A stretch of 12,063 bases of DNA from Pseudomonadota bacterium (GCA_023410905.1 JAEYPL010000035.1:1-12063); one strand, 5' to 3'. Positions 1 to 5,503 are shown, counted from the stretch's first letter. Notes: generated by a model not told the origin, from the sequence alone. Made by a program: numbers and translations.

Positions 1-52
1 CATGAAACACGTTCTTCGCGATATCGAGACCGACCGTGACAGGCTGCACCAT
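1..52 (-). CDS. IS110-family transposase, N-terminal fragment (runs off the left edge)
   Basis: The reverse strand reads MVQPVTVGLDIAKNVFH before the window ends. The pattern V-G-L-D-I-A-K-N-V-F is the start of the RuvC-like DEDD catalytic domain of IS110-family recombinases, and Asp10 would be the first catalytic acidic residue. These enzymes move their element without classical transposase chemistry and, in the members studied, are guided by an element-encoded bridge RNA. The start is well supported: GGAGG lies a few bases upstream of the ATG, at about 59-63. Only 17 residues are visible, so the subgroup (IS110 or IS1111) and intactness cannot be judged. The short untranslated stretch before the ATG, about 70 bases up to the broken gene, fits the IS1111 subgroup better, in which the long non-coding end lies downstream of the gene. 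That subgroup call is an inference. Confidence 0.82.
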   Translation of the reverse strand, partial: MVQPVTVGLDIAKNVFH

Positions 53-124
53 CTGACTTCCTCCATCTCAAGCTCCGAAAACCATACCGGTCATCGGGCC
101 GGGTGATGGATGCCGTCCACAGCA
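1..124 (-). mobile_element. IS110-family insertion sequence, left end (partial, outer edge approximate)
   Basis: The element enters from the left edge and its transposase is read leftwards. Its outer tip must lie between the transposase start (52) and the last credible codons of the interrupted gene (about 125-135). A GGACGGCATCC stretch on the minus strand (about 109-119) is a candidate terminal or subterminal motif, but I could not compare it with the other end, which is outside the window. IS110-family elements usually leave no or minimal target duplication, so none is expected to mark the border. The exact boundary is a guess within about 15 bases. Confidence 0.5.
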
Positions 125-307
125 TCACAAGCCGAGCCCGATTTCGCGCATTCGCCGCGCGGCATCCGGATCCGGCAAGACAGCAAAATAGACGTTGTCC
201 GAGGTTGGCTTGCTCGGGGCTCCAGGCTGAGATCGGAAAAACTCGAAAGCCAACTGCCGGGCATCCTCGCCCACTGACACGCCAACAGGCATCGCACGCA
301 ACTCCAC
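125..307 (-). pseudogene. 5' remnant of a probable 2'-5' RNA ligase/LigT-like gene, cut by the IS110 element
   Basis: The reading frame starts at a GTG (307) or, more likely, at the ATG at 292, which has GGTGGAG nine bases upstream. It gives a polar leader followed by VYFAVLPDPDAARRM and stops after GLGL. A first beta strand of the form (L/V)-(F/Y)-F-A-(V/L)-x-P-D followed by an amphipathic helix is how 2'-5' RNA ligase/LigT (2H phosphoesterase superfamily) proteins begin; family members are usually 170-200 residues. Both HxT/S catalytic motifs would lie downstream and are absent, so the product cannot be active. The frame ends about 70 bases from the IS110 transposase start, which points to insertion as the cause. 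The assignment rests on about 20 residues and is tentative; truncation of some real gene is more certain than its family. A promoter with an SOS-type box lies directly upstream. Confidence 0.5.
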
Positions 308-317
308 CGCACACTAA

Positions 318-332
318 GAACATAAAGAGAAC
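318..332 (-). promoter_or_regulatory. LexA (SOS) box of the alphaproteobacterial type
   Basis: The plus strand reads GAACATAAAGAGAAC, that is GAAC (318-321), seven bases, GAAC (329-332); on the minus strand it is GTTC-N7-GTTC. This exactly matches the known alphaproteobacterial LexA operator. It ends ten bases before the GTG at 307 and overlaps the -10 element of the candidate minus-strand promoter, the arrangement expected for repression by LexA. An exact eight-base match with fixed spacing can arise by chance in a genome, but the placement over a promoter at a gene start makes it credible. Binding itself is inferred. Confidence 0.65.
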
Positions 333-358
333 ATACGTTGCTCGAGGAGAAGCGGCAA
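330..358 (-). promoter_or_regulatory. Candidate sigma-70 promoter of the broken LigT-like gene
   Basis: On the minus strand TTGCCG (-35, 353-358) is followed after exactly 17 bases by TATGTT (-10, 330-335). Each hexamer matches the consensus at four of six positions. The -10 overlaps the first half of the GTTC-N7-GTTC box, so LexA binding would block it. The predicted transcript start lies around 323, leaving a short leader before the ATG at 292. Confidence 0.5.
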
Positions 359-402
359 GCACTATTCCAGCGTCGCAAAATCGCGATGGAGCTCAATCTA
401 TT

Positions 403-966
403 TCACCGCAGCATCTCGGGCAGAAACTGCGATCGGCGGCTGATGACCTTGCCGGCCACCATGAACACACCATCGCCCGTGTAGTGCAGAGTCTGCGGAT
501 GTTTCGGCGATGCGGCGACTTGCGCTTTCACGACCTCGAAGATGAAGAAGTTGTAGCGCTCGACCAGAACATCATCGCGGAGGCGACACTCGAAGTTCGC
601 GTGACACTCACCGATGAGTGGGGCGTCGACCTTCGCGGCCTTCTGAGCTGTGAGATCGAACTCCGCAAACTTGTCGATCTCTGCGCCGCTCGTATTGCCG
701 ATGCCGACGACTGTGTCGGTCAGCGCTGTCGTCGGCAGATTGACGACACACGCACCGCTCTCGCGGATCATCCGGTGACTGTGATTACCGGCGGAGATCA
801 TGAGGCCTATGAGCGAAGGCGAGAACTCCAGCACCGTGTGCCAGCCGAGCGTCATGATATTCGTTGCGCCGCTCCATCTGGATGAGACGAGCACGATCGG
901 CCCCGGCTCGAGATAGCGCCGCACCTGGCTCACCGGGAAATCGATCTTCTGCGGGAGTTTCGCCAT
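403..966 (-). CDS. Flavin reductase-like, FMN-binding split-barrel protein
   Basis: A 187-residue protein with the flavin reductase-like domain over nearly its whole length. The first strand region (about 22-45) holds I-V-L-V-S-S and N-I-M-T-L-G-W, the position where this family contacts the FMN phosphate. VVNLPTTALTDTVVGIG (about 74-90) and a C-terminal barrel strand with ERYNFFIFEVV (about 136-146) are also typical. Family members bind FMN and either reduce it with NAD(P)H for a partner oxygenase or act as flavoredoxins; which applies here cannot be told, as no partner oxygenase is in view. There is no signal peptide, so it is cytoplasmic. AGAGG lies seven bases before the ATG. It stands alone between a low-GC hypothetical gene and the broken LigT-like gene. 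Confidence 0.85.
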   Translation of the reverse strand: MAKLPQKIDFPVSQVRRYLEPGPIVLVSSRWSGATNIMTLGWHTVLEFSPSLIGLMISAGNHSHRMIRESGACVVNLPTTALTDTVVGIGNTSGAEIDKFAEFDLTAQKAAKVDAPLIGECHANFECRLRDDVLVERYNFFIFEVVKAQVAASPKHPQTLHYTGDGVFMVAGKVISRRSQFLPEMLR

Positions 967-1000
967 GGCAGCCTCTTCAGCAGTGCTTGCTGACCCTACT

Positions 1001-1023
1001 GCCTCAACTCATAATGATGAGGC
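1001..1023. repeat. Inverted repeat GCCTCA/TGAGGC upstream of the flavin reductase gene
   Basis: GCCTCA (1001-1006) and TGAGGC (1018-1023) are perfect six-base arms around an 11-base AT-rich loop. A second, overlapping inverted repeat, CTCAT-AATG-ATGAG (1008-1021), competes with it. The pair fills most of the 66-base gap between two minus-strand genes. It could be an operator for the flavin reductase gene or a weak terminator for the gene before it; no T-run follows, so I favour neither. Confidence 0.3.
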
Positions 1024-1032
1024 GAGTTCGTC

Positions 1033-1479
1033 TCACTCCCTCAGTTCAGTCGTAGCTGTTAGCAATCGAGAGGCAATTCTCTCACCACCCCAACGAAATG
1101 AGAAGGTGTCGGATACATCGAACCAACCCGTGCTGTTTTCACTGCCGTGATTCTGTCCCATGCACGAGCAGTTGCACTCGTGCCCCAAGGCACTACGGCA
1201 TCTTGGTGCGCATTTCTCTTGCTCGCGGTAAGGCTGAATAATGTAGGCCTTGCCAAACTTAGCTAATGAGCGATCTACGAAATCATTGAACCATGCCTGG
1301 GGAAGCTCCCAATGCTTTTCCACTTTGTTCCATTCCGGATTGATACGCCGACCATTCTGCAACCACTGGCGATTTGAGGTATCGAAGGGCAGGCGAACGA
1401 GCAAGCGACGCCCCTTTCCCTGCCCCCGCCAAGCGACAGGAGTATGCTTCTGTTTCCAGGCGTAAATATGGATTTCCAT
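1033..1479 (-). CDS. Cysteine-rich protein of unknown function (148 aa)
   Basis: I do not recognise a named family. The start at 1479 is chosen because GGAGGAG sits seven bases upstream; a longer reading from 1518 has no comparable site. The N-terminal half is basic and aromatic, with several tryptophans (W8, W18, W39, W50, W58, W63) and the patch RRINPEWNKVEKHWELP (44-60). The centre carries five cysteines and two histidines in about 22 residues, C90-x3-C94-x5-H100-x-C102-x-C104-x-C106 and H111, which looks like a zinc or other metal site. There is no signal peptide or membrane segment. The gene has lower GC than guaA or the TRAP genes and lies directly downstream of guaA on the same strand, which suggests recent acquisition. 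Coding nature is supported by the ribosome site and the clustered cysteines; the function is unknown. Confidence 0.7.
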   Translation of the reverse strand: MEIHIYAWKQKHTPVAWRGQGKGRRLLVRLPFDTSNRQWLQNGRRINPEWNKVEKHWELPQAWFNDFVDRSLAKFGKAYIIQPYREQEKCAPRCRSALGHECNCSCMGQNHGSENSTGWFDVSDTFSFRWGGERIASRLLTATTELRE

Positions 1480-1486
1480 GCGTAAG

Positions 1487-1499
1487 CTCCTCCGAGGAG
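1487..1499 (-). promoter_or_regulatory. Strong ribosome binding site embedded in a palindrome
   Basis: The minus strand reads CTCCTC-G-GAGGAG, a perfect six-base inverted repeat about a single base. Its right arm is the GGAGGAG ribosome site of the cysteine-rich protein, seven bases before the ATG. A five-base stem with a three-base loop would hide that site. This decides the start codon and hints at possible translational control. Confidence 0.45.
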
Positions 1500-1594
1500 A
1501 GGAAGACGCACTCATCAAAGTCCGCGCAGTATCTCGACAACTAAAGTCTTCACGCCGGTTTAGCGCTCATCATGTCGATAAGCTTGATAGGCCC

Positions 1595-3184
1595 TCACTC
1601 CCACTCGATCGTGCCGGGAGGCTTGCTCGTGATGTCGTAGACGACGCGATTGATGCCGCGCACCTCGTTGATGATGCGCGTCGCCGCACGGCCTAGGAAA
1701 TTCATGTCGTAAGGGAAGAAGTCCGCCGTCATGCCGTCGACGGACGTCACGGCGCGCAGTGCGCAGACGCTGTCGTATGTGCGCCCATCACCCATGACGC
1801 CGACCGTGCGGACAGGCAGCAGCACCGCGAATGCCTGCCAGATCTTGTCGTAGAGGCCGGCTTTGCGGATCTCGTCGAGATAGACGGCATCGGCTTGGCG
1901 CAGAATGTCGAGCTTCTCGCGCGTGATCTCGCCCGGAATGCGGATCGCGAGGCCCGGCCCCGGAAATGGATGGCGCCCGACGAACGCTTCGGGCAGACCA
2001 AGTTCACGGCCGAGCGCGCGCACCTCGTCCTTGAAGAGCTCGCGCAAGGGCTCGACGAGCTTGAGGTTCATGCGCTCAGGCAAACCACCGACATTGTGGT
2101 GCGACTTGATGGTGACAGACGGGCCGCCGGTAAACGACACGCTCTCGATCACGTCGGGATAGAGTGTGCCCTGCGCCAGGAACTGCGCGCCGCCGATCTT
2201 CTTCGCCTCGGCCTCGAACACCTCGATGAAGTGCTGCCCGATGATCTTGCGCTTCCGCTCGGGATCGCTGACGCCGGCGAGCGCGCCGAGAAAACGATCC
2301 GAGGCATCGACATGCACGAGCGGGATGTTGTAATGCCCGCGGAAGAGGCTCACGACCTCGTCCGCCTCGTTGAGGCGCATGAGACCATGATCGACGAAGA
2401 TGCACGTGAGCTGGTCGCCGATGGCCTCGTGGATCAGCACCGCCGCAACGGCTGAATCGACGCCGCCCGACAGGCCGCAGATCACACGGCCCTTGCCGAC
2501 CTGCGCCCGGATGCGCTCGATCTCCGCCGTGCGGAAGTGGCGCATGGTCCAGTCGCCGGGGATGCCGGCGATGTTGCGCACGAAATTCGTGAGGAGCCGC
2601 GCGCCATCTGGCGTGTGCACGACTTCGGGGTGGAACATCGTCGTGTAGATGCGGCGGTTCTCGTCCGTCGCGATGGCGAACGGTGCGTTCTCGCTGATGG
2701 CCTTGACGGTGAAGCCGTCCGGCAGACGCGTCACGCGATCCCCATGGCTCATCCAGACCGGATAGCGCTGGCCGATCTCCCAGATACCGTCGAAGAGCGC
2801 GCTCTTCTCCTTGATCTCGATATCGGCGCGGCCAAACTCCGCGGCGTGTCCACCTTCGACCTCGCCGCCGAGTTGAACAGCCGTCGTCTGCTGGCCATAG
2901 CAGATCGAGAGGATGGGGACGCCCGCTTCGAATACTCCCTCCGGCGCGCGCGGGGAACCGGCGCCCGTCACCGAGGCAGGTCCGCCGGAAAGAATGATGG
3001 CCTTCGGGGCGAGCCGGCGCAGTGCATCAGCCGCGCGATTGAAGGGAACGATCTCGGAATAAACGCCGGCTTCGCGCACGCGGCGGGCAATGAGCTGGGT
3101 CACCTGCGATCCGAAGTCGATGATCAGGACCGCATCCCCTATGGGCTCGGCGGGCACCGCAGGCGTCGCTTGGGGTGATGACAT
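1595..3184 (-). CDS. guaA: GMP synthase (glutamine-hydrolysing)
   Basis: GuaA converts XMP, ATP and glutamine to GMP, the last step of guanine nucleotide synthesis, in the cytoplasm. All expected parts are present in 529 residues. The class I glutamine amidotransferase domain (about 19-205) has the oxyanion region SGGPAS, the nucleophile Cys95 in SICYGQQ, and His185/Glu187 in FHPEVVH. The ATP pyrophosphatase domain follows, with the P-loop SGGVDS at 239-244. The C-terminal dimerisation domain holds RHPFPGPGLAIRIPGE and ends with the conserved NRVVYDITSKPPGTIEWE. The length is normal for the family. The start at 3184 gives a short 18-residue leader before the first strand; its ribosome site is weak, so a nearby start is possible. 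The gene has its own candidate promoter and is probably transcribed alone. The 3' end of guaA is a known integration site for genomic islands, which matters for the gene after it. Confidence 0.98.
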   Translation of the reverse strand: MSSPQATPAVPAEPIGDAVLIIDFGSQVTQLIARRVREAGVYSEIVPFNRAADALRRLAPKAIILSGGPASVTGAGSPRAPEGVFEAGVPILSICYGQQTTAVQLGGEVEGGHAAEFGRADIEIKEKSALFDGIWEIGQRYPVWMSHGDRVTRLPDGFTVKAISENAPFAIATDENRRIYTTMFHPEVVHTPDGARLLTNFVRNIAGIPGDWTMRHFRTAEIERIRAQVGKGRVICGLSGGVDSAVAAVLIHEAIGDQLTCIFVDHGLMRLNEADEVVSLFRGHYNIPLVHVDASDRFLGALAGVSDPERKRKIIGQHFIEVFEAEAKKIGGAQFLAQGTLYPDVIESVSFTGGPSVTIKSHHNVGGLPERMNLKLVEPLRELFKDEVRALGRELGLPEAFVGRHPFPGPGLAIRIPGEITREKLDILRQADAVYLDEIRKAGLYDKIWQAFAVLLPVRTVGVMGDGRTYDSVCALRAVTSVDGMTADFFPYDMNFLGRAATRIINEVRGINRVVYDITSKPPGTIEWE

Positions 3185-3250
3185 CTAAGGCTCTCGGCGC
3201 TTTCCGGCAGGATTTGGCGGGCAGGAATCGGTTGCATGTCCGTCCTGCCC

Positions 3251-3279
3251 GATACAGCACCCGCTTGGCCATGGGTCAA
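3251..3279 (-). promoter_or_regulatory. Candidate guaA promoter
   Basis: On the minus strand TTGACC (3274-3279, five of six matches to the -35 consensus) is followed by 17 bases and TGTATC (3251-3256), which is preceded by a TGC that could act as an extended -10. The transcript would start near 3244, leaving a leader of about 60 bases before guaA. No riboswitch-like structure is apparent in that leader. Confidence 0.45.
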
Positions 3280-3346
3280 GCGTCCCCTCACCGCACCCGG
3301 GCGGTGCAGCGCAACGATCGAAAAGCAAGCAGGTCTAGCGCGGACG

Positions 3347-3634
3347 TTACTTCGCGAAGTTCTGCTTGAGCATCCCGACGATGGCCATCAGCACCGCCCC
3401 GCCGACACCGCCGCCGGCTATTTGCGAGATGATGGCGCCCAGATCCAGCCCGCTGCCCGCACTGGCTGCCCCAACGCCGAGCAGCGCCTGCAGGATCTGC
3501 CCGCCAAGCCCACCCCCGACGAGGCCCGCCAGCGAGTTGCCGAGGACACCGAGCGACTTCTCCTTGAGAGCCGCACCGGCGACGTTGCCGCCGATCGCAC
3601 CACTGATGAGCTGAATGATAAGGGCGAGATCCAT
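3347..3634 (-). CDS. Small glycine-rich hydrophobic protein of unknown function (95 aa)
   Basis: The start at 3634 is set by GGGAGG six bases upstream; the frame is open further up but without a better site. The product has three similar hydrophobic glycine-rich stretches: SGAIGGNVAGAAL (11-23), LAGLVGGGLGGQIL (35-48) and QIAGGGVGGAVLMAIVG (71-87). The regular GGxxGG pattern resembles glycine-zipper packing of membrane helices. There is no cleavable signal, and charged residues are few. Similar small proteins occur in Hyphomicrobiales as hypothetical or, I believe wrongly, as DNA methyltransferase-labelled entries; nothing here resembles a methyltransferase. A near-ideal extended -10 promoter precedes it, so it is probably expressed as a single gene. 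Function is unknown; an inner-membrane or membrane-associated location is inferred. Confidence 0.72.
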   Translation of the reverse strand: MDLALIIQLISGAIGGNVAGAALKEKSLGVLGNSLAGLVGGGLGGQILQALLGVGAASAGSGLDLGAIISQIAGGGVGGAVLMAIVGMLKQNFAK

Positions 3635-3968
3635 AGCCACCTCCCTGTATGGGTGCGCGCCAACCAAGCTTTCCGGCGCCGCGGGTTATTATATCAGATT
3701 CCTCTGTATCAAGATGCTCTGTTGACATCTGGCGCGCCCGCCGCCGCACGTCAAATCTGCTGCCGTTCAGCAACAGCCGTGAACCAAGCTGCAGTTCCGT
3801 AAATTGTGATGTGGCCAAAGGCTGGGTAGTTTGAACCTTATTGCTTATGTTTACGTCTTACTGGCAGGCCGTCGTGTAAGGGGCCTTCCGGTGATGGGCG
3901 CACGGTGAAATCGGCGCCCTACTTCGGACCTGAGATCCGTCACTTTGTAGCGCGTAGGGAACTGTCCG
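3635..3968. other. Intergenic region between divergent genes
   Basis: These 334 bases separate the glycine-rich protein (minus) from the peptidoglycan-binding-like protein (plus). The minus-strand promoter at 3688-3696 is the only clear signal. The right half is AT-richer around 3828-3860 and includes TTGAAC at 3831, but no matching -10 at a suitable distance. AGGGA at about 3957 is the ribosome site of the plus-strand gene. I see no RNA gene, and no open frame here looks like a protein. Confidence 0.5.
3688..3696 (-). promoter_or_regulatory. Extended -10 promoter for the glycine-rich protein gene
   Basis: The minus strand reads TGATATAAT, a perfect TATAAT (3688-3693) with the TGn extension (3694-3696). 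No good -35 lies 16-18 bases upstream, though TTGATA occurs at a 13-base distance, too close for standard spacing. Extended -10 promoters can work without a -35. The transcript would start near 3681, about 47 bases before the start codon. A perfect TATAAT stands out in DNA this GC-rich. Confidence 0.55.
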
Positions 3969-4943
3969 ATGAGCAAGACCACGGGTCTCGTGGGGGCACT
4001 AGGCGCCTTTGGTGCCCTGGCTTATCTGCTGGCACCACTGCCACCCGAGACGCCATCGGCCGGCATGGCATTGAGCCCCAGTCCGAAAGCTGCCGCGACC
4101 GCCCCAATCGCGAGCGGACCTGCTGCCGTTGTCGTCCCCGTCGCGGCCGAGGAGCCGGCGGCGGCCCCGGTAGATGCGGGCGTACGTCTCGTTCAACAAA
4201 TCCAGAGTGAGCTGCTGCGTCTCGGGTGCTATGGCGGCGCCGTGGACGGCCGATGGTCGCTGGAGACCCAGCAGGCCATGCAGGCCCTCGGGGAGCGCGT
4301 GCGCGTCCTGAGGCCCGTCGAGACGCCCGACTACATCATGCTGGCGCTCGCCCGCAGCCAGACGAGCCATGTTTGCACGGCACGCGATCGCGAGACCGCC
4401 TCGCGACAGCCCGCGCGCATCGTGCCCATGGCCGCGCCGGCCGAGATCGCGCCTGGGCGAGCTGCCGCAACGCCCTCGGCACGACGCCAATCGGGCCGCA
4501 CTGCCGCAGCGCCGGAAATGCCACGCGCTCGAAGCGTCGCTCGGGGTGCGAGCCAGCCCATTGAGAGCCGAAATGTGAGTGCGGCTCAGCCTTACCGTGC
4601 TGCCGAACGGGCCGCGGATCAGGCGGACGATGATGATAGCACCCTCCCATTGAGCCAGGACGTCATCGGACAAAACCGCATGGGCCTCGGCGCGGCCCCG
4701 GTGGATCCGCTGCGTGCCGGCATGGATCCACGCGACCCGACTGCCCCGGCGGTATTGCGCGGGCCGCATACGGCAAGGGCCGGAAGCATCGCCGGAGATC
4801 TCGGCCCGCCATTACCCTCGGCCGTGCCCGATCGCGCCGGGCCCGCAGCCCGTACGGCGCCTACAAGGGCATCGCCGCAGCGAAGCGCGCGCCGCGACTG
4901 GAAGCGCAGTTTCTTCGTTCAGATGCGGGAGGCCGGGCCCTGA
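3969..4943 (+). CDS. Membrane-anchored protein with a peptidoglycan-binding-like domain (324 aa)
   Basis: The N-terminus has one hydrophobic segment (about 7-23) behind a short start with one lysine, fitting an inner-membrane anchor or uncleaved signal. An Ala/Pro linker leads to a domain at about 72-137 that reads VQQIQSELLRLGCYGGAVDG and then WSLETQQAMQAL. This is the PG_binding_1-type helical fold: hydrophobic helix, L-G-C-Y-x-G, x-V-D-G-x-W, T-x-x-A-M. Cys87 and Cys136 bracket the domain and could form a periplasmic disulfide. From about 140 to 310 the chain is low-complexity, rich in Ala, Pro and Arg. The extreme C-terminus is a basic-aromatic patch, DWKRSFFVQM. GTAGGGA lies before the ATG. 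It may bind cell wall or serve as a scaffold in the periplasm; no catalytic domain is present. The following gene is on the same strand, about 155 bases away. Confidence 0.75.
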   Translation: MSKTTGLVGALGAFGALAYLLAPLPPETPSAGMALSPSPKAAATAPIASGPAAVVVPVAAEEPAAAPVDAGVRLVQQIQSELLRLGCYGGAVDGRWSLETQQAMQALGERVRVLRPVETPDYIMLALARSQTSHVCTARDRETASRQPARIVPMAAPAEIAPGRAAATPSARRQSGRTAAAPEMPRARSVARGASQPIESRNVSAAQPYRAAERAADQADDDDSTLPLSQDVIGQNRMGLGAAPVDPLRAGMDPRDPTAPAVLRGPHTARAGSIAGDLGPPLPSAVPDRAGPAARTAPTRASPQRSARRDWKRSFFVQMREAGP

Positions 4944-4980
4944 TCGCCGTCGTTCAAGTGCGGTGACGTAAGCTGTCATT

Positions 4981-5040
4981 TTAATCAATTTTGCCTCGGC
5001 CCGCGCGATCAGCGGGTATGGTTTCCGACCGTTAATCAAT
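4981..5040. repeat. Nine-base direct repeat TTAATCAAT
   Basis: TTAATCAAT occurs at 4981-4989 and 5032-5040, 51 bases apart (about five helical turns), in the intergenic region upstream of the 96-residue protein. AT-rich nonamers are rare in this DNA, so a pair in one spacer may mark a regulator site, but chance is not excluded. Confidence 0.25.
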
Positions 5041-5099
5041 GTGCGCTCGTCTTCAACGCGTTATGAAAGCAGCATTGCACGACTTGGGGGTATTCCCGT

Positions 5100-5390
5100 A
5101 TGCGCCATTGGAGTCCATGGGACGATCAGCTATTGCGCGCGCTACGTGGCGAGTTCCGCGTTCATGCGCCGCTGCTCACCTTCATGCCCGGCAAAGAGGG
5201 CGGCGTCGCCGTATTCCATGAGGAGACCGAAATCGGCCTTTGGGTGGCAGCGAGCCGGCATTGCTATCAGTACATGCACGCCGATGGCAGCCCGGGAATG
5301 ACGGCACCGTGTGACATCATGGATATCATCTCGGTCAATCACGAGCTCTTTTCCAACATTCTGTACGGTATCGACCGCGGCTCGGCCTGA
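5100..5390 (+). CDS. Conserved-looking protein of unknown function (96 aa)
   Basis: I do not recognise a family. The protein begins MRHWSPWDDQLLRALRGEF and is mixed alpha/beta in character, with a hydrophobic core strand GGVAVFHEETEIGLWVAA (about 34-51) and a C-terminal helix-like IMDIISVNHELFSNILYGI (about 73-91). It has two cysteines (C55, C71), no signal peptide and no membrane segment, so it is probably cytoplasmic. GGGGG nine bases before the ATG could be its ribosome site. Amino-acid composition is balanced and unlike the arginine/alanine-rich shadow frames around it, which is the main reason to call it real. It lies 113 bases before ndk on the same strand, but ndk appears to have its own promoter. 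Confidence 0.6.
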   Translation: MRHWSPWDDQLLRALRGEFRVHAPLLTFMPGKEGGVAVFHEETEIGLWVAASRHCYQYMHADGSPGMTAPCDIMDIISVNHELFSNILYGIDRGSA

Positions 5391-5426
5391 GCACGCGACC
5401 GATCGCCCGCCTGCCCGCCGCCCGTC

Positions 5427-5455
5427 TTGTGGGTGCTTAGCGGCGCCGCTATAAC
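5427..5455 (+). promoter_or_regulatory. Candidate ndk promoter with a palindromic spacer
   Basis: TTGTGG (5427-5432) and TATAAC (5450-5455, five of six) are separated by exactly 17 bases. The spacer contains AGCGGCGCCGCT (5439-5450), a perfect 12-base palindrome whose last base is the first of the -10. A protein bound there would cover the promoter, but GC-rich palindromes also arise by chance in such DNA. The start of transcription would be near 5462, giving a leader of about 40 bases before ndk. Confidence 0.45.
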
Positions 5456-5503
5456 CCGCGCCACATCCATTCCCTTCAACACCGAGATCCAAGGAGCCGC
5501 CTC

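Noticed and set aside
103..885. A 260-codon open frame on the plus strand opposite the flavin reductase gene
   Set aside because: It crosses the broken gene, the SOS-box promoter and the flavin reductase gene in antisense, and the product shows no recognisable domain.
1895..3178. Two plus-strand open frames opposite guaA
   Set aside because: guaA is unambiguous on the minus strand with all catalytic motifs; these are shadows of its codon bias.
3283..3310. Hairpin CACCGC/GCGGTG between guaA and the glycine-rich gene as a terminator
   Set aside because: The stem is six pairs with competing alternative pairings and no T-run follows on either strand, so it was not listed as a terminator.
3679..3715. 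TTGATA on the minus strand as a -35 partner of TATAAT at 3688-3693
   Set aside because: The spacing is only 13 bases, too short for standard sigma-70 promoters; the TGn extension is a better explanation for the -10.
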